64,000 nucleotides of DNA from Polyangiaceae bacterium (GCA_020633205.1 JACKEB010000011.1:1196994-1260993); one strand, 5' to 3'; positions 56,498 through 64,000 are shown, counted from the first letter of the stretch. Notes: generated from the letters alone by a model not told the origin. Numbers and translations are program-made.

Positions 56498-56806
56498 TCA
56501 ACAGTCTTCGAGGGCGTCTTGCAGCTCGCCGAGGGCCTTGCCGTTGCCGGTACGCGTCGCGAGCTCGATGCCCTGTTCGAGCCAGACCCGCGCGTCGCTG
56601 CCGCGGTTGGCCTCGATCAAGAGCTGACCCGCCATCAGGTACATCGCGAGGTAGCCGGAGTCCTTCTCGCGCAGCTCCTCGAAAATCTTCAGCGAATCTT
56701 CCACGCGCTCGAGCTTCCGATACTCCATCGCCAAGCCATACAGGGCGAAGGAGTCCGCCTTGCCATCGGTGTGCAGTTGCTCGAGAAACGCCAGCCGCTT
56801 GTTCAT
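56498..56806 (-). CDS. small TPR protein
   Basis: The 102-residue protein consists of about two and a half TPR units: DSFALYGLAMEYRKLERVEDSLKIFEELREKD, then SGYLAMYLMAGQLLIEANRGSDARVWLEQGIELA and a closing helix (KALGELQDALEDC). There is no signal peptide, so it is cytosolic. It is a likely protein-protein adaptor. It is divergent from the PEGA gene and convergent with the patatin gene. Confidence 0.85.
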   Translation of the reverse strand: MNKRLAFLEQLHTDGKADSFALYGLAMEYRKLERVEDSLKIFEELREKDSGYLAMYLMAGQLLIEANRGSDARVWLEQGIELATRTGNGKALGELQDALEDC

Positions 56807-56834
56807 GGGCCGGTTCTAGCACTAGCTTTGAGTC

Positions 56835-57974
56835 ATGGGTCGGGTTTGGGGGTTAGGCGCGCTGTTCATCGCCTGCGCCTGCTTGCTCACCGTCGCTTCA
56901 CCCAGCATCGCCTACGCAGCTGGCAATCCGGTTTACTTGGTGACCAAACAGAGCGATGCCGAGGAGCGCCGTCAGCTGTTCCGCGTCGCCGCACGCTTTC
57001 GTCGGGTCGTCAGCGCACTGCCGCTGCCTCCGCCGGAGCGCAGCACCGTTCAAGAAGCCAACTTAGAGGCGCGCCGTCGCGCCATCGAGCTCGCGCTGAA
57101 GCGCGCCCGCAACTACGAATCCGAGGCGCGCTTCGATGCCTGCGTGCGTGAAGCGGCGCGAGTGCTCAGCGAAGCGACCACCGTGCTCGCGCTGAGCGGC
57201 CACTTCGAGGAGCTCCGAGATCTACACATCCAGATCGGCGCCTGTCTGGTTACCGCGGGGCAACTCGAAGACGCGCGGCCGCACTTCCTGGCCGCCGCGA
57301 CCTTCGACGAGAAGCCTCCCAAGGTAGGCCTGCACCGCGAGGATGTAGAGCGGGAGCAGCTGAAGGCGCGCGACGACGTCCTCAAGCGCGCCCGCGGGAT
57401 GGTGCGCATCGAGAGCGATCCGCCAGGCGCTGAAGTGTGGATTGACGGTCGCAAGCAGCGCGGCAAGACGCCGCTCAACGCCAAGGTGCGCCTCGGCGAC
57501 CACTTCGTGACGCTGCGGCGCTTCCGCTTCGAGCTGCTCACCGAGCGCATCCTTCTGCAGCCGTCGGGGCGCGTGCAGCTCAGCATGGAAGTTGCGCGGC
57601 CCACCACGCTGGCTGCGCAGCTCGTGTCCGGAAAGCCTCGAGCCGCCTCGACTCACGAAAAACAGCTCGCCGTCGCGCTCTGGTCCCGCGCGGAGGACGT
57701 GCTGGAACTCAAGCACTTGCCCCGGCGGCGCATCGAACTGTCGCTGTGGGACGCCGCCTCTGGCAAGCGCGTACGCCACACTCAGGGGCCGGCGAAAGAC
57801 CTCGAGGCGCTAGCCTGCCGGGTGCTCGGAGAAAGTTGCCGTGAGGAAACCGGCGTGCCCTGGTACGTGTGGCCTCTCGCCGGCGCCGTAGTCGTCGGCG
57901 GCACCGTAGCGACCATCGCAGTCGCCCGCAGCGAGCGCGACCTGAAGTTTTGTCCGCCGCGCGGGTGCAACTGA
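56835..57974 (+). CDS. PEGA-domain membrane protein
   Basis: The 379-residue protein has a signal peptide (MGRVWGLGALFIACACLLTVASPSIAYA). A helical region of about 140 residues follows (LEARRRAIELALKRARNYESEARFDACVREAARVLSEAT), resembling TPR-like stalks. A PEGA domain (about 192-265: VRIESDPPGAEVWIDGRKQRGKTPLNAKVRLGDHFVTLRRF) follows. Near the C-terminus a hydrophobic helix (VPWYVWPLAGAVVVGGTVATIAVA) ends with a Cys pair (KFCPPRGC). It probably binds envelope glycans. Its stop is followed directly by the repeat block at 57975. Confidence 0.86.
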   Translation: MGRVWGLGALFIACACLLTVASPSIAYAAGNPVYLVTKQSDAEERRQLFRVAARFRRVVSALPLPPPERSTVQEANLEARRRAIELALKRARNYESEARFDACVREAARVLSEATTVLALSGHFEELRDLHIQIGACLVTAGQLEDARPHFLAAATFDEKPPKVGLHREDVEREQLKARDDVLKRARGMVRIESDPPGAEVWIDGRKQRGKTPLNAKVRLGDHFVTLRRFRFELLTERILLQPSGRVQLSMEVARPTTLAAQLVSGKPRAASTHEKQLAVALWSRAEDVLELKHLPRRRIELSLWDAASGKRVRHTQGPAKDLEALACRVLGESCREETGVPWYVWPLAGAVVVGGTVATIAVARSERDLKFCPPRGCN

Positions 57975-58031
57975 CTACTTCTGCGCTTTGGTCTCGTGCG
58001 CGGCTTGGGGCGCATGGGTGTCCGAGGATTG

Positions 58032-58225
58032 AACCGCCAAGGACGCCAAGGACGCCAAGGGGGATTGGGCTCGAGGCGTACGCCGGTTGGCTGAGTCGTC
58101 TTAGTGCTGTTGTGAGCCATGCGGTTGGTGGGCTTCTTGTTTGATGCCGTGCGGCAATATCCGGCTCCCCGCAGAGTTAGAAGGTGCGCGTCCCCAATCT
58201 TGGCGCTCTTGGCGTCCTTGGCGGT
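58032..58225. repeat. dispersed ~190-bp element, copy 2
   Basis: The left end begins AACCGCCAAGGACGCCAAGG and the right end (58199-58225) ends GTCCTTGGCGGT. The near-palindrome TGCCGTGCGGCA is at 58145-58156. The span of 194 bp equals that of copy 3 exactly. Confidence 0.85.
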
Positions 58226-58313
58226 AAAACCCCTTCGAGTTCGTGGGTTCGGAGCGCTACTTCAGCGCTTTGGTCTCGTTCGCGGCTTGGGGCGCATCGG
58301 TGTTCGAGGATTG

Positions 58314-58507
58314 AACCGCCAAGGGCGCCAAGGACGCCAAGGGGGTTGGGCTCGAGGCGTACGTCGGTTGTACCACCCGTTCAGTCAGCGCGCGCTATTG
58401 TCAGCGGACGCGCTCTCCTGTCGGTGCCGCGCGGCAATGTTCAGAGGGCCCGGAGCTTGAAGGTGCGCGCCCCCCCCAATCTTGGCGCTCTTGGCGTCCT
58501 TGGCGGT
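58314..58507. repeat. dispersed ~190-bp element, copy 3
   Basis: It has the same inverted ends and the exact palindrome TGCCGCGCGGCA at 58425-58436. A run of C residues precedes the right end (58481-58507). A solo right end lies at 58577-58603, also preceded by a C run. Confidence 0.85.
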
Positions 58508-58634
58508 AAAACCCCTCGCGACGCGTGCAGCAATGTTCGTGTCCTCGCAGCGCGAAAAGGTGCACGCCCCCCCAGTCTTGGCGCTCTTGGCGTCCTTGGC
58601 GGTAAAGCTCTTTCGAGTTCGTGGGTTCGGAGCG

Positions 58635-59282
58635 CTACTTCTTTGCCACTCCCAGGCAGACTTCGAGGGCGCACTGGAAGTCGCACACGCCGAATACGCA
58701 CTGGCTGTTTGCTTGGCAGCCGGCGCCGCTGCGGGTTCCGCCTGCGCAAGCTGAACACTGGATGTCGTAGCTGCTGGAGCCAGCCGCGACCAAGCCGAAG
58801 GTAGAGCAGCCGATGAGGTTGTCCGCTTGACACGTCACGTCGTCTGCGCCGGTGGCGTAGAGCACGGCCACCAGCGTGGCGTCGCTCTCCTTCTCGAAGT
58901 CGGTGAAGGTGATGCCGTCAGGCATCGCGCGGTCGAGGGCGTCGTTCAGCAGTGTCGCGAGCTCTGTAGGCTGAGAAGAGAGCGCCGTTCGTACGCAGGC
59001 AGAGCGCTGCTTTACTTCGCCGCTGCTCGTCACCAGGGCTACGTCGAGCGCGGTGCCCTCGAGCGCGTGGGTCAACGGATTCAGCTCCGCGTGGGTCTTG
59101 CACGCGTTGGGATCGGGCTCACAGCTCGCAAGCACTCGCAGTGCGCCGCTGCGGGTCACCCGCACGGAGAGCGACTCAGCCTCACAACCCATGCTGCACT
59201 CGGCGGCCACCAGGGTGCAGACCAGGAGCAAGGCGCCGCGCGGCACGCGTCGAAGCAGCCTTCGCGTGAATCGTTTCCCCAC
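58635..59282 (-). CDS. Cys-rich lipoprotein
   Basis: The 215-residue protein starts at a GTG three bases after the stop of the FHA/sigma-54 activator. A basic N-terminus (GKRFTRRLLRRVPRG) and hydrophobic core (ALLLVCTLVAAECSMGC) form a lipoprotein signal, though which Cys is lipidated is unclear. The middle holds a domain with SACVRTALSSQPTELATLLNDALD. The last 70 residues are Cys-rich (IQCSACAGGTRSGAGCQANSQCVFGVCDFQCALEVC). Its stop codon lies within the repeat sequence CTACTTC. It may be a target or sensor of the upstream kinase/activator pair; function is unknown. Confidence 0.82.
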   Translation of the reverse strand: MGKRFTRRLLRRVPRGALLLVCTLVAAECSMGCEAESLSVRVTRSGALRVLASCEPDPNACKTHAELNPLTHALEGTALDVALVTSSGEVKQRSACVRTALSSQPTELATLLNDALDRAMPDGITFTDFEKESDATLVAVLYATGADDVTCQADNLIGCSTFGLVAAGSSSYDIQCSACAGGTRSGAGCQANSQCVFGVCDFQCALEVCLGVAKK

Positions 59283-59285
59283 GGT

Positions 59286-60620
59286 TCAGTCGTCTCCGCG
59301 CAGCCCGAGCCGGCGAATGCTGCGAAACAGCGTGCCGCGATCGACCCCCGCGTGGCGCGCAGCCTGAGCAACGTTGCCGTCGCTCGCTTGCAGCGCCGCT
59401 TCCAGGTACTGACGCTCGAAGCGTTCTACCAGCTCCTGCTTCGCCTCACGCCAGGGGCGCTCCAGTAGGTCATCGAAGGCGCTGCCGTCCCCTGCGCTCG
59501 GGTTCGGGTCGCGTAAAGGCGGAGGCACCTGCAGTACCGCGAGTTGCTCCAAGTAGTTGCGGAGCTCTCGTACGTTGCCAGCCCAGCGCTGCTTCTGTAG
59601 CTCTGCCAAGAGCTCCGCGCTCGGCACGATGAGCGTGGGGATCTTGCGGTCGAGAACGATTTGCTGCATCAGCTCCCGAGCGAGCTGGGGGATGTCCTCG
59701 CTCCGCTCGCGCAGCGGCGGCATGCGGACTTCCATCACGGCGATGCGATAGTATAAATCCGTGCGGAATGTACCGTGGTTCACCTCGCTGCGCAGGTCGC
59801 GATTCGTGGCGGCAACGATGCGCACATCCACGCGCTCGCGGCGCGCCCCGCCTACCCGCCGTACCTCTCCTTCGCCCAGGGCGCGCAACAGTTTCGGTTG
59901 CACCTCGAGGGGCAGCTCACCTAGCTCATCCAGGAACAGCGTGCCGCCGTTCGCGCGCTCGAAGGCGCCGGCCCGCGCGCTGATGGCGTGGGTGAACGCG
60001 CCCTTTTCGTGGCCGAAGAGTTCGCTCTCGATCAAGGTTGGTGGCAACCCGCCGCAATCGACGACTTCGAATGGCCCAGCAGCACGCGGGCTCGCGGCGT
60101 GGACGGCGCGCGCTGCCAGCTCTTTGCCGGTCCCGCTCTCCCCGAGCAGCAGCACCGGCACGTCCGTCGGCGCCGCCTTCTCGAGGAGCGTGTACACGCT
60201 CTGCATCGCGGCTGAGCTTCCGAGCAGTTCCCCGAAGTGGCTACGCCCGCCGCGCACCTCATCGTGGGCGTCTCCCAGTTCAAGAGCGAGCCGCGTCCTT
60301 CCAACGCTGAGCTCCAGGGCGCCGGGGAGTGTCGCGCGTTCGACGCGCACGCCGCCAATACGGGTCCCGTTCGTGGACCCGAGGTCCTTCAAGGTGATGC
60401 CGTTTGGGCCTGCGCTCAGCTCCATGTGGAAACGGCTGACGGCGCGGTCCGTCAGCTTGAGGTCGCACTGGCTACTGCTCCCGACCACCAAGCGCCCTGA
60501 CTTGGCCTCCGCGGTCGCACCCTGGTCGGGGCCCTCGACGACGCGCACGCGGAAGCGCGGCAGGCGCATCACCACCTGTCCGTCTTGCATCACCACTTGC
60601 GTACACGCTGTTTCGTCCAC
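59286..60620 (-). CDS. FHA-domain sigma-54-dependent activator with GAFTHA loop
   Basis: The GTG at 60620 follows GACGAGG; an ATG at 60590 is the alternative and numbering here counts from it. A canonical FHA domain (about residues 13-105: RLVVGSSSQCDLKL, VSRFHMELS, STNGTRIGG) binds phosphothreonine. The AAA+ domain has Walker A GESGTGKE (150-157), Walker B TLFLDE (217-222) and a loop GAFTHA at 197-202 where GAFTGA is normal. A single Fis-type helix-turn-helix ends the protein (NVAQAARHAGVDRGTLFRSIRRLGL). It should activate RpoN promoters on signals from the kinase gene 60 bases upstream. Confidence 0.94.
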   Translation of the reverse strand: MDETACTQVVMQDGQVVMRLPRFRVRVVEGPDQGATAEAKSGRLVVGSSSQCDLKLTDRAVSRFHMELSAGPNGITLKDLGSTNGTRIGGVRVERATLPGALELSVGRTRLALELGDAHDEVRGGRSHFGELLGSSAAMQSVYTLLEKAAPTDVPVLLLGESGTGKELAARAVHAASPRAAGPFEVVDCGGLPPTLIESELFGHEKGAFTHAISARAGAFERANGGTLFLDELGELPLEVQPKLLRALGEGEVRRVGGARRERVDVRIVAATNRDLRSEVNHGTFRTDLYYRIAVMEVRMPPLRERSEDIPQLARELMQQIVLDRKIPTLIVPSAELLAELQKQRWAGNVRELRNYLEQLAVLQVPPPLRDPNPSAGDGSAFDDLLERPWREAKQELVERFERQYLEAALQASDGNVAQAARHAGVDRGTLFRSIRRLGLRGDD

Positions 60621-60679
60621 CCGTGCCTCGTCCGCTTGCTGGAGTTTAGTGTTTTTCCCGGGCCGCGTCTGCGCGTGCT

Positions 60680-62452
60680 TCAGCGAAGGTCGAGGGTTGC
60701 GGTGCGACCGTCGGCGATCACCACGCTGCCGCCTTTGCGCTGGGTGCTGTCCATGCGGGAGACGGCTGACAGGCTGTAGCGTCCGCACGGCCAGACGTAT
60801 CGCCCCGGCGACTGCACCGCGCTTGGTCCGCCGCTCACCGACCAGCTGCCATTGGAGAAGATCTGCAGAGCGCCGGTGCACGCTGGCTTGTCCGCCGGTT
60901 GAGCGCTCTTCGCGACGCTCGGCTGGGCGCCTGGGAGTGGCCCGAGCTTGGCCACACTGGCGCTCGGCTTGGGCGGAGCGGCGCCGCTCGAAATGGCTGA
61001 CGGCGCTTCGGGGGCTGCACCTTGTGCTGGCACCTGGCTCGCGGCTCCGTTGCTTAGCGGAGCCGGAACGCCGCTGGTGGTTTCGACGGCGGACGGCGTG
61101 ACCGCGGGTTGCTGCGCGGTATTGGGGGTGCGCAGCACATAGACGCCGGTTAGGACGCCTCCCAGGAGCACACTCACCCCCAAAAAAACTAGCAGCGGCT
61201 TCGCTGACTTCTGTTGCCGTGGGGATGCGAAGTTTGAGGTCTGCTCTCGTGGCTGCCCCGGCAATCCCTGGAGCGTGCCCGGACTTTGGGGGGGAGGGGA
61301 CGAGTCCATGCCCACACCGATTGGGCGCTCGAGCTGCGGCGCCGGGGCGTCTTCGAGCGTCTCCGTTCTCCACCCTGCCTCGATGGCTGCTGTCTCGTTG
61401 GATTCGGCCTCGATGGATGCTGCCTCGTTGGATGCGGTGTCAATGCTTGCAGAGTCGATGGTCCCCGTCTGGCGCACTAGGGAGAGCGCGTCAGGTGCCC
61501 AATCAAGCCCCTTTTCCCCGCGCCGCAGCTCAGTCAACGGTTTGTCTCCGGTGTCCGCAGCGAGCGAGTGGAGCGCCTCACCCGTCATCTCGTGGGGAAA
61601 CAACTCGGCGACCGCTTCCCCCAGCTCATCCGGTTGCACGTTGGGCAGGCCCAAGCGCCCAAGCTCCCGGGACACTTCCCGCGCGCTCACTGGACGGGCC
61701 TCGGGCTCTGGTGCCAGGCAGCGCAAGATCAGCGCCTCGAAGGCTTCGGGCAAGTCTGCGCGAAGTTGCCGCGGGGCAATGGGTGTCGCGTCGCGCGCGC
61801 GGCTCTTGAAGGGCAGCTCGCCAGTGACGAGCTCGTATAACATCACCCCAACGGCGAACAGATCGCTGCGGAGGTCCACTTCGCTGCCTGCGACTTGCTC
61901 AGGGGAGACGTAGCCGGCTTTGCCTACCAGCTCTACGCCGTCCACCAACTCGACCTGTGCCACGCCGAAGTCAGCGACCTTGACCTCCCCGAGGCGCGAG
62001 AGCAGCACGTTGCCGGGGCTGACGTCGCGGTGCACCAGCTCTACCTTGGAGTGGGCGAACTCCAGGCCGCGCAGCACCTGCTGCATGATGTAGGAGGCGT
62101 ATCCGAGAGGAAACGATCCGTGGCGCTCCTGCCAGGCCTTGTGGAAGGCGCGCAGGTCCGCTCCGTCCACCAGCTCCATCACCAAGAACGCATCGCCCAG
62201 GCTGCCGCGGCCGTAGTCGAAAACTTGAACGATATTCGGGTGCTCGAGGCGCGTCATCAACCGCGCTTCGGCTGCGAACAGCTGCTCGAAGCTCTGGCTG
62301 CCAGACAGGCTCGGTAGCACGCGCTTGACGACGACGCGCTTCTCGAAGCCGTCCGCCCCGACGGCGCTCGCCAGGAACACCTCACCCATGCCGCCACGAG
62401 CGATGCGCGCTTTGAGCACGTAGCGCCCAAAGGGAGAAACCGCGGCCTGCAT
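60680..62452 (-). CDS. transmembrane Ser/Thr protein kinase with repeat linker
   Basis: The ATG at 62452 gives 590 residues. Key residues are the Gly loop ARGGMGEVF (18-26), Lys43, HRDVSPGN (141-148, Ser where Lys is usual) and DFG (161-163). A low-complexity linker (SIDSASIDTASNEAASIEAESNETAAIEA, about residues 325-360) is a minisatellite. A membrane helix (PLLVFLGVSVLLGGVLTGVYVL) follows near residue 430. The outer part is Ala/Pro/Ser-rich and ends with a Cys-containing domain of about 65 residues (ACTGALQIFSNGSWSVSGG...PCGRYSLSAVS). That end could be a small sensor. It is followed by the FHA activator. Confidence 0.94.
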   Translation of the reverse strand: MQAAVSPFGRYVLKARIARGGMGEVFLASAVGADGFEKRVVVKRVLPSLSGSQSFEQLFAAEARLMTRLEHPNIVQVFDYGRGSLGDAFLVMELVDGADLRAFHKAWQERHGSFPLGYASYIMQQVLRGLEFAHSKVELVHRDVSPGNVLLSRLGEVKVADFGVAQVELVDGVELVGKAGYVSPEQVAGSEVDLRSDLFAVGVMLYELVTGELPFKSRARDATPIAPRQLRADLPEAFEALILRCLAPEPEARPVSAREVSRELGRLGLPNVQPDELGEAVAELFPHEMTGEALHSLAADTGDKPLTELRRGEKGLDWAPDALSLVRQTGTIDSASIDTASNEAASIEAESNETAAIEAGWRTETLEDAPAPQLERPIGVGMDSSPPPQSPGTLQGLPGQPREQTSNFASPRQQKSAKPLLVFLGVSVLLGGVLTGVYVLRTPNTAQQPAVTPSAVETTSGVPAPLSNGAASQVPAQGAAPEAPSAISSGAAPPKPSASVAKLGPLPGAQPSVAKSAQPADKPACTGALQIFSNGSWSVSGGPSAVQSPGRYVWPCGRYSLSAVSRMDSTQRKGGSVVIADGRTATLDLR

Positions 62453-62528
62453 CTGCCAACGATAGGCGCAGGCGCGCTCCGCTCCAAGCTGGACAGCGCG
62501 TTCTGTCAGGTCCTTGTGGGTGAGCCGC

Positions 62529-63878
62529 TCAGAAGGGACAGTCCGCCGGCTCGCACATGCCGGTGCGCTGTGTCGCACTGCCAGCGCCGATCCCGCACCA
62601 CTCCGGCGTCGCAGCGGGGATCCCGTCGCTGAGATACGGGCTTTGGCCGGCGGGTAGCCAGTACGGATGATCCAGCCAGAACTGCCACAGCCCGGTGTAC
62701 TTCGAGCCACCGGTGGGCGGCTCGAAAGGTGGCTCCGTGTGCGCGCAGTTGTGGATGCACTCCAGCATGAAGTGCCCATCATCGCTGAGGTGCTGCTCCA
62801 GGTTGTGCGAAGCCGTCTGGAAGTTGATGGTCACGCACATATCGCTCGCGCCGCCCCAGAGCACCAGCTCGGGTACTTTCCGCGTGGGCTTTACGTAGGC
62901 CTTCACCTGAGCGACGTCGGTCCCTCCCGAGAGCACGATGGCGCTCGACAAGTACTCCGAACGATTCCCGGTCAAGACGACTGTCCAGAGCGCACCCGCG
63001 CTGACACCGATGCTGCTCACGCAGCTCAAGTTGGTGTCGAACTCTTGAGACACGCAGCTCAGGAGGTCGTCGAAGAGCCCCAGCTCGGTCTGGATGGCAG
63101 CGTTTGGAGTCGCGACGGTGTACGGCCAGGTGAAGACGTTGAGCGCGTTGTCGTCCGCTTCCGGGATGATCGCGATGAAGCGCTGCTGGTTGGCCGCCGC
63201 TTGTACTTCGCCCTTGGTCGCGAAGCTGTTGGCGCTGGCGTTCAGCCAATGCCACAAGAAGGCGACGGGGAGCTTTTCGCCGGGCTGTATATCCTCGGGG
63301 AAAATGAGGAGGAACTCGCGATCCTTGCCTCCAGAGGAGATGGTATTGCGTCCGCTTACCAGCACCGGGCAGGTGCCCGCATAGGTCTTCGGCGCCGGTG
63401 GAGTCGCGGCGCCGGTTGGTGCTGGCGTGGCGCAGCTCACTCCGCTGAAGGTCGGGCCACCCGCTGCTCCGGCGGTTCCAGCGGCTCCTCCCGTGCCCGC
63501 CGCTCCGCCGCCGCCCGCTGCACCGCCGCTGCCCGCTGCACCGCCGCTGCCCGCTGCACCGCCGCTGCCCGCCGCCGCCCCAGTCCCCGCGGTGGCTCCC
63601 GCTCCAGCTGCTCCGCCGATCCCACCGCTGCCCGCCGTCCCAGCGTTGCCAGACGTTGCACCGCTCCCCCCGGCGCTTGTTCCGCCGACGCCGCCGTCGC
63701 CCGATGTCCCGGCGCTGCCCGCCGCGCTGTTCCCCGCGGCACCACTGCTGCCCGCGGTGCCTTCGCCTGTCGTCGATGCGTCGCCGCCACAGCCCACTGA
63801 GACCAAGCCAAGGGCGGCGCAACCCAGGCTCCAGACCGCCCGAGCACGCCATGCCGCACTCCTCTTCACCCGCGTCAT
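62529..63878 (-). CDS. linker lipoprotein with esterase/PHB-depolymerase-like alpha/beta-hydrolase domain
   Basis: The 449-residue protein has signal AVWSLGCAALGLVSVGC with lipobox SVGC, then about 110 residues of Gly/Ala/Ser/Thr linker. The hydrolase domain begins YAGTCPVLVSGRNTISSGGKDREFLLIFPE, with LPVAFLWHWL, RFIAIIPEADD and the nucleophile elbow GVSAGA near residue 295. NCAHTEPPF may supply the catalytic His. Order is normal, unlike the permuted esterase at 10729. Members of this family cleave polyester or feruloyl esters. It opens a same-strand run with a kinase, an FHA activator and a Cys-rich lipoprotein. Confidence 0.85.
   Translation of the reverse strand: MTRVKRSAAWRARAVWSLGCAALGLVSVGCGGDASTTGEGTAGSSGAAGNSAAGSAGTSGDGGVGGTSAGGSGATSGNAGTAGSGGIGGAAGAGATAGTGAAAGSGGAAGSGGAAGSGGAAGGGGAAGTGGAAGTAGAAGGPTFSGVSCATPAPTGAATPPAPKTYAGTCPVLVSGRNTISSGGKDREFLLIFPEDIQPGEKLPVAFLWHWLNASANSFATKGEVQAAANQQRFIAIIPEADDNALNVFTWPYTVATPNAAIQTELGLFDDLLSCVSQEFDTNLSCVSSIGVSAGALWTVVLTGNRSEYLSSAIVLSGGTDVAQVKAYVKPTRKVPELVLWGGASDMCVTINFQTASHNLEQHLSDDGHFMLECIHNCAHTEPPFEPPTGGSKYTGLWQFWLDHPYWLPAGQSPYLSDGIPAATPEWCGIGAGSATQRTGMCEPADCPF
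63523..63571. repeat. 18-bp minisatellite in lipoprotein linker
   Basis: CCGCCGCTGCCCGCTGCA repeats about 2.7 times and encodes AAGSGG on the minus strand in the linker of the esterase lipoprotein. The tract is prone to length change. Confidence 0.7.
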
Positions 63879-64000
63879 GCTGCAAGTCTACGACTTGGCC
63901 AGCTGGCCGGTCAAACGTCTGTTTCACGCGGTGCATGTGAGCGGATCCCTTGAATTTTAGGCGTTCAGGCATCCGGCTATTAGTGACGTGTCTTCGCGCC

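Larger units (their letters stand above)
57975..58634. repeat. repeat block: tandem 282-bp duplication plus remnant
   Basis: CTACTTC at 57975 and at 58257 open two copies 282 bases apart, sharing GCGCTTTGGTCTCG and GGCTTGGGGCGCAT. Copy B diverges after about 58520. A third partial copy (58577 onward) ends in CGAGTTCGTGGGTTCGGAGC, which also ends copy A. No protein-coding frame is convincing here. Confidence 0.8.

Noticed and set aside
58032..58603. Repeats as a CRISPR array
   Set aside because: The repeated ends alternate in orientation, are spaced by 140 bp or more, and no cas genes are near.
1..64000. tRNA, rRNA and insertion-sequence genes
   Set aside because: Reading both strands I saw no GTTCGAATCC-type T-arm with a cloverleaf context, no rRNA core sequence and no transposase motif. 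A covariance search was not possible.

Overview
The window is about 64 kb of high-GC DNA from what looks like a myxobacterium (Myxococcota, probably the Polyangia/Sorangiineae side). The evidence is four eukaryote-like Ser/Thr kinases, two FHA-linked sigma-54 activators beside kinases, many lipoproteins with long Gly/Ala/Ser/Thr-rich linkers after the lipobox Cys, PEGA and TPR proteins, and a MYXO-CTERM-like tail. The taxon is inferred from style and not from a marker gene. I saw no rRNA, tRNA, CRISPR array, IS element or prophage.

Layout. 0-5 kb: 3' end of a kinase, a frameshifted DUF6268-like barrel gene, a small membrane protein, an internally deleted SDR, a lipoprotein and thyX. 5-15.5 kb: a 1-kilo-residue Asp-box lipoprotein, two paralogous barrel-like lipoproteins, a large lipoprotein whose esterase-D fold appears circularly permuted, and a TPR/PEGA protein. 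15.6-18.7 kb: a convergent pair of sigma-54 activator and kinase. 18.8-25.3 kb: three large lipoproteins, one FG-GAP type and one with a HELGH zinc-protease motif. 25.4-28.8 kb: proC, a HAD phosphatase, dnaJ and a PilZ protein. 28.9-33.5 kb: a four-gene run of NfeD-like protein, two flotillins and a halogenase-like flavoprotein. 33.7-38.6 kb: a cupin, two linker lipoproteins, and a PaaX-like regulator translationally coupled to a membrane desaturase behind a perfect inverted repeat. 38.8-47 kb: an RND pump with its adaptor, a TPR lipoprotein and an outer-membrane barrel. 47.3-53.9 kb: a kinase/cyclase-like/AAA/TPR giant followed by three tandem paralogous lipoproteins. 53.9-58 kb: GDPD, patatin, a small TPR protein and a PEGA protein. 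58-58.6 kb: a repeat block. 58.6-63.9 kb: a minus-strand run of linker esterase, kinase, FHA/sigma-54 activator and Cys-rich lipoprotein.

Themes. Signalling (kinase to FHA activator to sigma-54 promoters) appears twice as a gene pair. Most remaining genes encode envelope proteins. The most unusual items are the permuted esterase at 10.7-13.7 kb, a dispersed ~190-bp non-coding element with 9-bp-periodic inverted ends (one copy at 34 kb, two plus a remnant at 58 kb), a short perfect palindrome found in frame in two unrelated genes, and the flotillin/NfeD/halogenase-like operon. All functional calls come from reading motifs; no database search was run.
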